A stretch of DNA of 64,000 nucleotides from Prado023 sp963736425 (GTDB taxonomy: Bacteria > Actinomycetota > Actinomycetes > S36-B12 > CAIYMF01), in NCBI GenBank assembly GCA_963736425.1, contig CAVTOX010000013.1, positions 47,578-111,577 of the forward strand. The letters run 5' to 3'. Both the position numbers and the translations under genes were made by a program. This document shows, in pieces, positions 45,815 to 54,152 of the stretch. The notes under the pieces are model-generated. The model was not told the DNA's origin. It did no database searches and was given only the letters and a program-made list of their open reading frames with translations. Position 1 is the first letter of the stretch. Each line of letters starts with the position of its first letter.

Positions 45815-45857
45815 GTGAAGGGCACCGAACCCACGGGGGTGGCTCGGTGCCCTTCAC
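45815..45857. promoter_or_regulatory. 14-bp perfect hairpin in a divergent promoter region
   Basis: Arms GTGAAGGGCACCGA and TCGGTGCCCTTCAC with a 15-base loop. It looks like a terminator but has no gene ending into it on either strand, so an attenuator in a leader transcript or the end of a small RNA are the better options. Confidence 0.5.
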
Positions 45858-45972
45858 GGCGTGACGGGTACCGAGATGGGCCGCACGTCGGCCGTGGGCG
45901 CGTGACGTGAAACACGTGATAACGCCCACCCCATAGGCGTTTCCGGTGTTGCCCGCGGGAGACAATGAAGTC

Positions 45973-46452
45973 ATGGACACCGCAGTGCTGGGCTGGGACC
46001 CCGACCAGGCGAACCGGTGGAGCCTCTCCTACGACGACTGCGTCCGCCGCTGTCGGGATGACCACGGCCTGCTCGAGCGATGGCCCGTGCGCGACTGGCG
46101 CCTGGTCTCCGCGGGCACTCAGGTCCACCTGATGCTCCAGGGTCGCCAGCGGGGCCTGATCGGCCGGGGGACTGTGCGCTCGGCACCCCTCCTGTCAGGC
46201 GACGCAACGCGGCCGGGCCAGCTTGTCCATCACGTCCTGGTCGAGTGGTCCACCCTCCTGCCGCTGGACAGGCGGATCCCGGTGGAGGCTTTGGAGGCAG
46301 CCGTCCCCGAGCTGCCATGGCGCAGTTCGTACGCGTCGGCCATGGCCCTCTCGCCGGCTGGGGCCCAACAGCTGGACCTGATGTGGGCCGCCGACGCCGG
46401 ATCGCCCGCTCGACGGCTCACCCGAACCGCCATGAGGCTGTTACGGCGATAA
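45973..46452 (+). CDS. PUA/EVE-like domain protein
   Basis: A 159-residue single-domain protein. Its start TAVLGWDPDQANRWSLSYDD, the central WRLVSAGTQVHLMLQGRQRG, GLIGRGTVRSAPL and HHVLVEWSTLLPLDRRIPVE, then LPWRSSYASAMALSP, follow the layout of PUA/EVE-like modules that precede HNH or McrB-type nucleases and read modified bases. Here no nuclease part follows: the protein ends after one helix-rich tail. The ATG chosen gives MDTAVLG; the ribosome site is GGGAG at long spacing. Function unknown. The assignment rests on motif order, not on a search. Confidence 0.5.
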   Translation: MDTAVLGWDPDQANRWSLSYDDCVRRCRDDHGLLERWPVRDWRLVSAGTQVHLMLQGRQRGLIGRGTVRSAPLLSGDATRPGQLVHHVLVEWSTLLPLDRRIPVEALEAAVPELPWRSSYASAMALSPAGAQQLDLMWAADAGSPARRLTRTAMRLLRR

Positions 46453-46501
46453 TGTGGCAGGCCTAGCCACCATTCCGGTGGGCAGAAGGCGGTCACCACC
46501 C

Positions 46502-48289
46502 ATGCACGAGTTGTCCTTCCCCGCTGCGATCACGCTGCCGATCACCGACACCCTCGCCTCGATCCCCGCCACCCGGGCGGCCACGTCCCCCGACAGCCCG
46601 ATGTACGCCCTGCGCTCCGGCGACGGCTGGACCGATGTCACGGCCCGGGAGTTCAACGACCTCGTCCGATCCGTGGCTCGCGGGATCGTGGCGCGAGGCA
46701 TCGAGGTCGGCCAGCCTGTGGCGATCCTGTCGCCAACTCGCTACGAGTGGACCGTCCTGGACTTCGCGCTCTGGACGGCGGGGGCCTTCGCCGTGCCGAT
46801 CTACGACTCGTCCTCTGCTGAGCAGATCGAGTGGATCCTCCAGGACAGCGACGCCGTGGCCGTCATCACGGACTCGGCCCTCTCGGCGGACCGGGTCCGC
46901 GGGGCGCTGCTGTCCACGCCACCGCCGATCTGGGTGATGGACGACGGGTTGATCGACGCCCTGGTCACAGCCGGGGCCGAGGTCGCCGACGAGGTCCTCA
47001 CCGCCCGCTGCGCGGCCGTCACGCCCCAGGACCCGGCAACCATCGTCTACACGTCAGGGACGACGGGGCGGCCCAAGGGCTGTGTCATCACCCACGAGAA
47101 CCTGATGTTCGTCGCCCGGACGCTGGTCGTGGGCACTGGGCCGGTGGTGACCACCCCGGGCGCCAGAACCGTGCTGTTCCTGCCCCTGGCCCACGTCCTG
47201 GGTCGGGGCGCACAGGTCTACAGCGCCGAGGGCGGGATGCAGGTCGCGCACTGCCCCAACGCCAAGCTGCTGCCCGGCGACATGCTCAGCTTCCGGCCGA
47301 CCTACCTGGTGGGTGTTCCCCGGATCTTCGAGAAGATCTTCAGCGCCTCCCAGCAGAAGGCCTACGAGGCAGGCAAGGCGAAGATCTTCGACCGGGCCAC
47401 CAAGGTGGCCATCGACTACGGCCGAGCCCGATGGGCCGGGGGTCCGTCCCTGCGGCTGAAGCTCGAGCACGCGCTGTTCGACCGGCTGGTCTACAGCAAG
47501 CTGCGCGCAGCGATGGGCGGGGAGCTGCGCTACGCGATCACCGGGGGCGCCAGCCTCGGCGAGCGCCTGGGCAGCTTCTACGCCGGTATCGGGGTGATCG
47601 TGATGGAGGGCTACGGCCTGACCGAGACAACCGCATCGGGCACGTTCAACCGCGCCGAGGCACCGCAGATCGGCTCGGTCGGCCAGCCGATGCCGGGCAC
47701 GTCGGTCCGGATCGCCGAGGACGCCGAGATCTGGCTGCGCGGGCCCTACGTGATGGCCAGGTACCACAACAACCCCGACGCGACAGCGCAGGTGATCGAT
47801 GCCGACGGCTGGTTCCAGACCGGCGACCTCGGCAGCCTGGACGCCGAGGGCTACCTGCGGATCACCGGGCGAAAGAAGGAGATCATCGTCACCGCCGGCG
47901 GCAAGAACGTGGCACCGGCGGTCCTCGAGGACCGGATGGGGACCCACAACCTGATCAGCCAGGTGATGGTCGTCGGCGAGGCAAGGCCGTTCATCGGCGC
48001 CCTGGTGACCCTCGACCCCGACGCGCTGGCCGCCTGGGCGGCGGCGCACAACAAGGCGGGCCGAACGGCGGCCGAGCTCCACGATGACCCGGACCTGCAT
48101 GCCGAGATCCAGGCAGCAGTCGACGACGCCAACGCCGCGGTGTCCAAGGCGGAGTCCATCCGGTCCTGGCGGCTGCTCGACACGCAGTTCACCGAGGAGT
48201 CAGGCCACATGACCCCCACGCTGAAACTCAAGCGCGCAGTCGTGGCCAGCGATCACGCCGAGGACATCGAGGCCCTCTACACCCGCTGA
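46502..48289 (+). CDS. long-chain acyl-CoA synthetase (AMP-forming)
   Basis: A 595-residue ANL-superfamily ligase activating fatty acids to acyl-CoA through acyl-AMP. Motifs: TIVYTSGTTGRPKGCVITHE (phosphate loop), VPRIFEKIF, YAITGGASLGERLG, MEGYGLTETTASGTFN, WFQTGDLGSLDAEGYLRITG, KKEIIVTAGGKNVAP and the C-terminal LKLKRAVV with the catalytic Lys. It resembles FadD15-type long-chain enzymes. It faces plsC, which uses acyl-CoA or acyl-ACP for phospholipid synthesis, so a lipid role is coherent. The ATG start is 49 bases after the previous stop. Confidence 0.88.
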   Translation: MHELSFPAAITLPITDTLASIPATRAATSPDSPMYALRSGDGWTDVTAREFNDLVRSVARGIVARGIEVGQPVAILSPTRYEWTVLDFALWTAGAFAVPIYDSSSAEQIEWILQDSDAVAVITDSALSADRVRGALLSTPPPIWVMDDGLIDALVTAGAEVADEVLTARCAAVTPQDPATIVYTSGTTGRPKGCVITHENLMFVARTLVVGTGPVVTTPGARTVLFLPLAHVLGRGAQVYSAEGGMQVAHCPNAKLLPGDMLSFRPTYLVGVPRIFEKIFSASQQKAYEAGKAKIFDRATKVAIDYGRARWAGGPSLRLKLEHALFDRLVYSKLRAAMGGELRYAITGGASLGERLGSFYAGIGVIVMEGYGLTETTASGTFNRAEAPQIGSVGQPMPGTSVRIAEDAEIWLRGPYVMARYHNNPDATAQVIDADGWFQTGDLGSLDAEGYLRITGRKKEIIVTAGGKNVAPAVLEDRMGTHNLISQVMVVGEARPFIGALVTLDPDALAAWAAAHNKAGRTAAELHDDPDLHAEIQAAVDDANAAVSKAESIRSWRLLDTQFTEESGHMTPTLKLKRAVVASDHAEDIEALYTR

Positions 48290-48299
48290 TCGCGCACTT

Positions 48300-48347
48300 G
48301 CTCCGGGTCTCGGGCGCATCACGCGGTTCGCTCCAGGTCTCGGGCGC
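48300..48347. repeat. two-copy 18-bp direct repeat between fadD-like and plsC genes
   Basis: GCTCCGGGTCTCGGGCGC and GCTCCAGGTCTCGGGCGC (17 of 18 identical) at 48300 and 48330, period 30 bp, in the 101-bp gap between convergent genes. No hairpin terminator is evident there. Confidence 0.6.
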
Positions 48348-48390
48348 GAGTTCGGCCCGGCACTTGGCTCAGATCGGGATCTCCGGCGGC

Positions 48391-49089
48391 TCAGTCGTCG
48401 CTGCCGGGCTCGGGGGCCGTCCCGCCCAGGCGCGCCGGCTGCCACCACTGGCCCGTCCCGTCGTCGGGGTAGCCGGCCTGAGCCTTGCCGACCAGGTCGA
48501 TGATCGACTCGCGGAGCCGCGCCGTTGCCTGCTCCGGGTCACCTGAGGGGTCCACCGGCTCGCCCACGTGGATCTCCACAGGGACCCCGTACTGCTTCAT
48601 GCTTGAGCGCCGGTCGTAGCACCAGAGCCGCTGCGTGCCCCAGAGCGCCATCGGGATGAGCGGAACGCCCGCCTCGTCGGCCATCCGGACCGCCCCGGTC
48701 TTGAACGCCTTCGGCTCGAAGGAGCGGCTCATGGTGGCCTCCGGGAACACGCCGACCACCTCGCCGGACGCCAAGGACTCCACCGCATGGGAGTAGCTGG
48801 CGGCGCCGGCATCCCGGTCGACCGGGATGTGATGCATGCTGCGCATGATCGGCCCGGCCACGCGGTGACGGAATACCGAGTCCTTGGCCATGAACCGCAC
48901 CAGTCGGTCCGAGGGCCGCGCGGCGTAGCCGGCGAAGATGAAGTCCAGATAGCTCACATGACTGCTGGCCAGGACGGCACCCCCCGAGCGCGGCAGGTGC
49001 TCACCCCCGTGGACCCGCACCTTGAGCCCGAGGGCGGCGAAGGCGCCGTAGCCGACGAGCAGGACGGGCGGGTAGACGAGGTCAGCCAT
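48391..49089 (-). CDS. plsC: 1-acyl-sn-glycerol-3-phosphate acyltransferase
   Basis: Acylates lysophosphatidic acid in phospholipid synthesis. The 232-residue product has an N-terminal hydrophobic helix, the catalytic H-x4-D in LASSHVSYLDFIF, the glycerophosphate-binding VVGVFPEATMSRSF and VPLIPMALWGTQRLW. Length and motif spacing fit PlsC. Membrane-associated on the cytoplasmic side. The stop codon of the convergent acyl-CoA synthetase is 101 bp away. Confidence 0.88.
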   Translation of the reverse strand: MADLVYPPVLLVGYGAFAALGLKVRVHGGEHLPRSGGAVLASSHVSYLDFIFAGYAARPSDRLVRFMAKDSVFRHRVAGPIMRSMHHIPVDRDAGAASYSHAVESLASGEVVGVFPEATMSRSFEPKAFKTGAVRMADEAGVPLIPMALWGTQRLWCYDRRSSMKQYGVPVEIHVGEPVDPSGDPEQATARLRESIIDLVGKAQAGYPDDGTGQWWQPARLGGTAPEPGSDD

Positions 49090-49155
49090 CCCGACAGCCT
49101 AGGTCGGCCGGCCGGGGGTTGCCGCACAGGGCTTCGGTCCCGGGTTCCCGGGCGC

Positions 49156-50439
49156 TCAGCCCGGACCCAGGACGAGCACCACCCGGGCACCGCCGAGCGG
49201 ACCGGTGCCGCGCTCCACCCTGCCACCGGACGCGTCGGCCAGCCGCTCGGCGATCGCCAGGCCGAGGCTCGTGGATCCTGTCCGCTCCCCCGGCACGCCC
49301 TGGGGGTCGAGGCCCGGGCCGGCGTCCTCGACGCTCACCTCGACGCACCCCCCCGTGCCCGCCCGAACCTCCAGTCGCAGTGCCACCCCCTCGTCGGTGT
49401 GCACGAACACGTTCTGCAGCAGGATGTCCACGGCCGTCGTGAGGTCGTACTCGGTCAGCCGGACCGGCAGCGGCCCTGCACCTGTGCCCGCGATCTGCAT
49501 GTCGCGGGCCTGGTACTCGGCCAGCACCGCCCAGAAGGCCGCGCGGTCGGCGACGACGGCCGCGGCGTCGCAGGACGCGTGCAGGCCCTCGCGACTGGTA
49601 CGACGCGCGCTGGTGATGATCTCGTCAGTGGTGCGCTGCAGGGTCAGGACGTCGTCGTTGAGGCGCTGACGCACGACCGGGTCGGCGACCGCGTCGACGT
49701 CCGCGGCCAGGACGGTCAGCGGCGTGCGCAGCTGATGGGCGAGCTCGGCGGCTGCCGCCCGCTCCTCCTCGAGCAGCTCCTGGACTCGCGCAGCGAGGCG
49801 GTTCAACGCCACGCCGACGTCGTCGACCTCGGGGATCGTCGACGGCTCGGCCCGGGCGGTGAGGTCCCCGGCGGCCATGGCATCGGCCGTTCCCGCGAGC
49901 CTGCGGATCGGCGCGGCCGTGCGCCGAGCCAGTTGCCAGGCAGCCAACCCCGCCCCGACCAGCAGCAGGGCGCACAGCCCGGCCAGGGCGAGCAGGCGGG
50001 GCTCGATCCCCTCCTGCATCTGATCCGGGCTGGCCACGGCGAGCACCACGCCGGTCTTGTCGTCGAACGCCGCAGGAGCCGCCGCGTACCCACTGCTCCC
50101 GGTGTCGACCGAGGCGGCATTCCCCCCCTTCGCCGAAGCCACCACCCCGGCCGCCTCGGCGGGCACAGGACCGCCCACCACGGTGCCGTTGGGGTACACC
50201 AGGATCACCTCCCCGGGGTCGCCGGGAAGCTTGATGACCGGCGCCGCGCCGTTGTCGTCGCCCTTCTTGCCGGTGGATGCCGACTCCCAGGCCTCGGCCA
50301 GGGAACGCGCCTGGTCGGAGAGCGCAGACAACGCGCTGCCCCGCACGAGGTCCCGCGCGGATAGCGCCAGCGGGATCACCAGCACCGTGGCAGCGACGGT
50401 GACCACCAGCAACGCGAACGTGACCAGGCGTCGGTACAT
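49156..50439 (-). CDS. sensor histidine kinase
   Basis: A 427-residue membrane kinase. First helix VTFALLVVTVAATVLVIPLA (about 8-28), a short extracytoplasmic sensor region to about 140, second helix GLCALLLVGAGLAAWQLA, HAMP (APIRRLAGTADAMAAGDL), DHp with phospho-acceptor His in ELAHQLRTPLTVL (about residue 235), and an HATPase_c with VDILLQNVFVHT, VSVEDAGPGLDPQG and GSTSLGLAIAERLADASGG. The start overlaps the response-regulator stop by one base (TGATG). It is the last gene of a seven-gene minus-strand operon with redox proteins, so a redox or electron-flow signal is plausible. Confidence 0.88.
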   Translation of the reverse strand: MYRRLVTFALLVVTVAATVLVIPLALSARDLVRGSALSALSDQARSLAEAWESASTGKKGDDNGAAPVIKLPGDPGEVILVYPNGTVVGGPVPAEAAGVVASAKGGNAASVDTGSSGYAAAPAAFDDKTGVVLAVASPDQMQEGIEPRLLALAGLCALLLVGAGLAAWQLARRTAAPIRRLAGTADAMAAGDLTARAEPSTIPEVDDVGVALNRLAARVQELLEEERAAAAELAHQLRTPLTVLAADVDAVADPVVRQRLNDDVLTLQRTTDEIITSARRTSREGLHASCDAAAVVADRAAFWAVLAEYQARDMQIAGTGAGPLPVRLTEYDLTTAVDILLQNVFVHTDEGVALRLEVRAGTGGCVEVSVEDAGPGLDPQGVPGERTGSTSLGLAIAERLADASGGRVERGTGPLGGARVVLVLGPG

Positions 50440-51143
50440 CAGTCGTCGGGGAGCTCGGCGTCGGACCGGTCCTCGAGCATCACGCCGACACCGCGATTGA
50501 CATGGATGAACCGCGGCTCGGCCGGCGTGTCGCCGAGCTTGCGCCGCAACCACGACAGGTGCACGTCGACCGTCCGGGCTGCGTCCGTGCGCTGCCAGAC
50601 CTCGCGCAGGAGCTCACTGCGGCTGACGACCCGCCCGGGGTTCTCAGCGAGGTAGGCCAGGAGGTCGAACTCCAGCTTCGTGAGCTCCACCGGGCGGCCG
50701 TCCACTTCGGCGGTCCGGCGGGACCGGTCCACCCGCAGGCCCCCCACCCGCAGGGGCGGCTCGATGACCTGGTCGCTGCCGGCCGAGACCCGGCGCAGCA
50801 CGGCCCGGATGCGCGCCTCGAGATGGGCTGGGTCGTAGGGCTTGATCACGTAGTCGTCAGCACCTGCGTCCAGCAGACGCACGATCAGCCCCTCGTCGTC
50901 GCGCGCCGTGGCCACGATCACCGGGACCTCGCTCACGGAGCGGATCATCCCGAGCAGCCGCTCACCGTCCACGTCGGGCAGGCCGAGGTCGAGCACGATC
51001 GCGTCCGGGGATCCGGTGAGCATGGACTGCAGACCGTCCAAGCCCGTGCCGGCAGAGTCCACGGCGTGGCCACGGCTGTGCAGCGCGCGCACGACGGCCG
51101 TACGGATCCCGGCGTCATCCTCGATCAGCAGAACATGGGCCAC
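50439..51143 (-). CDS. OmpR/PhoB-type response regulator
   Basis: A 234-residue regulator. Receiver domain: LLIEDDAGIRTA, phospho-acceptor Asp in DAIVLDLGLPDVDG, switch Thr in VIVATARDDEG and Lys in DDYVIKPYDPAHLEAR. The C-terminal winged helix (about 130-228) has LTKLEFDLLAYLAENPGRVV, SRSELLREVWQ, and RTVDVHLSWLRRKLGD. It forms a pair with the histidine kinase that follows, and lies 9 bp after the ferredoxin gene, so it probably controls the operon it belongs to. Confidence 0.9.
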   Translation of the reverse strand: MAHVLLIEDDAGIRTAVVRALHSRGHAVDSAGTGLDGLQSMLTGSPDAIVLDLGLPDVDGERLLGMIRSVSEVPVIVATARDDEGLIVRLLDAGADDYVIKPYDPAHLEARIRAVLRRVSAGSDQVIEPPLRVGGLRVDRSRRTAEVDGRPVELTKLEFDLLAYLAENPGRVVSRSELLREVWQRTDAARTVDVHLSWLRRKLGDTPAEPRFIHVNRGVGVMLEDRSDAELPDD

Positions 51144-51152
51144 GGAGCGAGC

Positions 51153-51407
51153 CTAGGGCCTCGTCCGACGCTCGAGCCGCAGTGCTGCCGCGGGGCACAT
51201 GGCCACCGCCAGCTTGGCCGCGCGCACCAACGTGTCCGGGATGGCCTCACCGCGGGTCGTGACCCCGAGCGGATAGCCCCAGCTGTCCAGGTCGATGCGC
51301 TCGCCGAGTGCGGCGGCGCACACCCCGTGGCCGGCGCACCGTTCCCAGTCGACCGCCAGGACGTGCCTGCCCGTTCCGGTCCGACTGGTGGGCTGGGTCG
51401 CGGTCAT
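51153..51407 (-). CDS. [3Fe-4S]-type ferredoxin
   Basis: An 84-residue small electron carrier. It has only three cysteines in the cluster pattern: DWERCAGHGVCAAAL and VAMCPAAALRLERR. This three-Cys arrangement (C-x5-C and CP) is that of single-cluster ferredoxins binding [3Fe-4S], the type that often serves P450s or other oxidoreductases; the His inside the first motif could act as a fourth ligand. The ATG overlaps the stop of the NuoF-like gene (ATGA). It probably links the NuoF-like protein and the membrane heme protein. Confidence 0.82.
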   Translation of the reverse strand: MTATQPTSRTGTGRHVLAVDWERCAGHGVCAAALGERIDLDSWGYPLGVTTRGEAIPDTLVRAAKLAVAMCPAAALRLERRTRP

Positions 51408-52672
51408 CGGTCCTCCCCGATCAGGTCCAGTGCGCTGCGCAGCGCAGCGACGGCGGCCGACGGGTGGGCGCAGATCCCCCGGCCGTCCACCTGTGCCATG
51501 AGGTCCTCGATCTCGGCGCGACGGCCGGTCGCTCCCGCAGCGCTGGCGATGACCTCGGCCACGGCGGGCAACCCCCGCCAGCAGGGGCCGCACTGCCCCG
51601 CCGTGCCCTCAGCGAGCTCGCGGGCGATGCCCGCCAGGGCGTCCCACGCCGGCAGGTCCTGCGGGATCCAGACGAACGCACCGGCGCCCCAGCGCCCGCC
51701 CAGCTGGGACAGCGCCTCCCGGGTCAGCTCGGTCCCCGCGCTGAGCCCGTCCCACGGTACCCAGCGCCCGTGCCAGCCACCGGTGATCAGCACCTCGGGA
51801 GCGCCCACGAGCCCACCGGCAGCGGTGGCAAGGTCGGCCAACGTGCTGCTGTCCGGCAGTTCGACGACACCTGGCTCGCGCACGGCGCCCGACGCGCTGG
51901 CAAGTGCTGACCGACCCGCAACACCGCGCGACGCCAGTGCCATCCGCGCGAACGTCTCGGCGTTGCTGAGCAGCACGTGCGTGCGCCTGCGCCCAATACC
52001 CGTGCGGATCGAGGGCGGACGGCCGAGATCGGCCGGCAGTGCAGGGCCACCGGTGATCGCTCGGATCACGGCCGTCGCCTCGCCTGCGACAAACGTCGCG
52101 GGGCCGATCGACAGCTCGATGGGGACGGCGTCCCGGCGCTCCGCCAGGCAGTTCGCCAGCGAGATCGCGAGGTCCGGGCGGTCTGCGCCGATCCGCACGA
52201 TGATCCGGGGAGCCCCGAGGGCTCGGGCCGCGGTGATGGCACCGTCGAGGACCAGATGCGGGACGTGGCCGAGCAGGACGCCGTCCTTGCCGCTGGCCGT
52301 CTCCCCCTCGGCACCGTTGACGATCACGTGCGAGACACGCGCGCCCGCCAGGGAGGCGAGCTTGCGATCGGTGGGGAACGCCGCACCACCGGCCCCGACC
52401 ACCTCATGAGCGGCCACCCGGGCGATCAGGTCGTCGATGCCCAGGGCGGGGGCGGAACCCCAATGACGCCGGTGCTCCTGCCCGTTCACGGGGCGGCCGG
52501 GCTCGACACTGGCCAGGAGCAGTGTCCCGGGGGCGAGCAGCTCCCTGGGGAGCCGACCGGGGAGCCGCCCAGGCAGGGCGAGTCCGGGCAGGCCGGGGGC
52601 CGGTCGGGGACCTGCTGTGGGCATCGCCCAGGTCCCGGCACTGCGGGGAGCGCCCGTCGCGTTGGCGGTCAT
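51404..52672 (-). CDS. NuoF-like SLBB-domain iron-sulfur flavoprotein
   Basis: A 422-residue protein related to the 51-kDa NADH-binding subunit of complex I. Visible: VVGAGGAAFPTDRKL, VNGAEGETASGKDGVLL, VFMN-region GAPRIIVRIG, LSNAETFARMAL, an SLBB segment LVGAPEVLITGG and the C-terminal Fe-S helical domain GQCGPCWRGLPAVAEV ... GRGICAHPSAAVA. Canonical NuoF uses four cysteines (SCGxCxPCR and LCALG); here the first is Ala, leaving three. Residues 1-75 form a Pro-rich lead. The ATG overlaps the stop of the ferric-reductase-like gene. Probably a NAD(P)H or electron-bifurcation module feeding the ferredoxin. Confidence 0.8.
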   Translation of the reverse strand: MTANATGAPRSAGTWAMPTAGPRPAPGLPGLALPGRLPGRLPRELLAPGTLLLASVEPGRPVNGQEHRRHWGSAPALGIDDLIARVAAHEVVGAGGAAFPTDRKLASLAGARVSHVIVNGAEGETASGKDGVLLGHVPHLVLDGAITAARALGAPRIIVRIGADRPDLAISLANCLAERRDAVPIELSIGPATFVAGEATAVIRAITGGPALPADLGRPPSIRTGIGRRRTHVLLSNAETFARMALASRGVAGRSALASASGAVREPGVVELPDSSTLADLATAAGGLVGAPEVLITGGWHGRWVPWDGLSAGTELTREALSQLGGRWGAGAFVWIPQDLPAWDALAGIARELAEGTAGQCGPCWRGLPAVAEVIASAAGATGRRAEIEDLMAQVDGRGICAHPSAAVAALRSALDLIGEDR

Positions 52673-53229
52673 CGCACGACCCCCGCCCCGACCAGTTCGG
52701 GCCGCACAGCCGGGACGCTCCGCGGACGTACGAGGACCCGGATCGTCAGGCCGAACAGGACAACCGCGACGCTGACCATCGCCAGGGCCTGCATGACTGC
52801 ACCGTCAGTGCCGACCAGCAGCCCATGACCCACGGCCAGTGCCCACACGGGGTAGGCCAGGAGATGCGCGCGCCGCCAGAGCCTCGGGGTGCGCATCCGC
52901 GTGGCCGTCGTGACCAGGACGACGATCAGGAGGTCCACGGCCAACGCGCCCAGGGCGACCCCCCAGCGCTCCCAGCTGGCGACACCGGGCAGCAGCGCGG
53001 CGGGCCAGTCAAGGACGATCCACTTGTCCAGCAGCGCAAGGACGATGTGCGCGACGATGAGCAGCGTCCCGGCGACAGAGGCAGCCCGGTGAACGCTGAT
53101 GCTCGTGAGGCGGGCGGTGGGACGCAACCGCGGCCCGACCAACCCCATCAGGACCGACACTGTCAGCAGGCCCACAGCGACCAGGCCGCTGGAGCGCATC
53201 ACGAACCATGTCCACGGCACCTCGTTCAT
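52669..53229 (-). CDS. ferric-reductase-like heme membrane protein
   Basis: A 186-residue protein with five or six membrane helices and paired His residues at the positions used for two b hemes: TSISVHRAASVAGTLLIVAH and RRAHLLAYPVWALAVGHGLL. This is the ferric-reductase-like transmembrane fold (PF01794 type). It likely passes electrons across the membrane. ATG overlaps the ApbE stop (ATGA). No soluble FAD/NAD domain is fused, so an external reductase such as the NuoF-like protein would be needed. Confidence 0.8.
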   Translation of the reverse strand: MNEVPWTWFVMRSSGLVAVGLLTVSVLMGLVGPRLRPTARLTSISVHRAASVAGTLLIVAHIVLALLDKWIVLDWPAALLPGVASWERWGVALGALAVDLLIVVLVTTATRMRTPRLWRRAHLLAYPVWALAVGHGLLVGTDGAVMQALAMVSVAVVLFGLTIRVLVRPRSVPAVRPELVGAGVVR

Positions 53230-54152
53230 GCTGCCCCCTGCATCTCGGGCCACTGGCCCACGGTGTGGGCAGTTGCCCGCCCGGATCCCGACCATCGCGT
53301 GAACAGCCCGTGCAGCCCGCGGTCCGCGAACCAGGCAGGTGCGTCACCGTCCAGGAGCATCCCGGTGGTGGCAGCCACGTTCGCGGCCGTCGCACTGGCT
53401 GCCAGCGCGGAGACCGCCCACCAGCCGGTGGCCGCGCTGCGACCCGTCCGCGGATCGATGAGGTGGTGGGCCGGGCCCGCCGTGGTCAGCCACCGGCGCC
53501 GGCCCTGGCCGCTGGTCGCGAGCCCCCCATCGGTGATCCCGATCGCCCGTTCGGGCACCCCTGGGACCTCGTGGTCGGCGCTGACGACCCAGCCCGGCGA
53601 CTCGGCGATGACCCTCAGGTCACCACCCATGTTGGCGATCACGTCGAGTTCGAGCTCGTCGGCGATCCGCTCGGCCACCTCGTCGGCCAACCAGGCCTTG
53701 GCCGTCGCCCCCAGGTCGAGGGCGACGCCCGTGGGGATGCGCACCCGCCCGGCGGCCACCTCGACCTCGCGCCACGACCCTGTGTGGGAGGGACCCGTGC
53801 TCGCCGCAGCAAGCACGGCGACGTCACCAGCGGCCCAGGAGCGGTACCCGGCAGCATCCACCTGGCGACCGAGGCACGGGTCGACCAGGCCGCCGGTCGA
53901 CTCGGCGGCGGCCAGGGCCACCTCGACCAGCTCCACGAGCAGGGCGCTGGCCGGGGCCCACTGCCCGGCGGAGCGGTTGACTCCTGAGATCTCGGAGTCC
54001 GCCCGGAACCTGCTGGCCACCTGCTCGAGCCGGCTGACCTCGTCGGTGAGGATCTGCCCAGCTCGGCGGACTCTGGCCGCGTCGGCCGAACCCGGCAGGG
54101 TCACGGCCAGCGTCGTGCGCCAGCGCCGTTCCACGATCTCGAGGGTGCTCAT
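53226..54152 (-). CDS. apbE: FAD:protein FMN transferase
   Basis: Attaches FMN covalently to Ser/Thr of target flavoproteins. The 308-residue product has RFRADSEISGVNRSAGQ, LVDPCLGRQVDAAGY, LDLGATAKAWLADEVAERI, ANMGGDLRV, IDPRTGRSA and the metal-binding SATAANVAAT block, all ApbE hallmarks. It is the second gene of the redox operon, with a 4-base overlap upstream and downstream. The protein it modifies is not obvious: no D-[ST]-x-x-GA[ST]-type FMN-attachment motif is seen in the other genes of the operon. Confidence 0.85.
   Translation of the reverse strand: MSTLEIVERRWRTTLAVTLPGSADAARVRRAGQILTDEVSRLEQVASRFRADSEISGVNRSAGQWAPASALLVELVEVALAAAESTGGLVDPCLGRQVDAAGYRSWAAGDVAVLAAASTGPSHTGSWREVEVAAGRVRIPTGVALDLGATAKAWLADEVAERIADELELDVIANMGGDLRVIAESPGWVVSADHEVPGVPERAIGITDGGLATSGQGRRRWLTTAGPAHHLIDPRTGRSAATGWWAVSALAASATAANVAATTGMLLDGDAPAWFADRGLHGLFTRWSGSGRATAHTVGQWPEMQGAA

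Larger units (their letters stand above)
45667..45972. other. 306-bp divergent intergenic region
   Basis: Between the TetR gene (minus) and the PUA/EVE-like gene (plus). It holds the operator-like repeats at 45698-45735 and a strong hairpin at 45815-45857; no coding sequence is seen. Confidence 0.6.
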
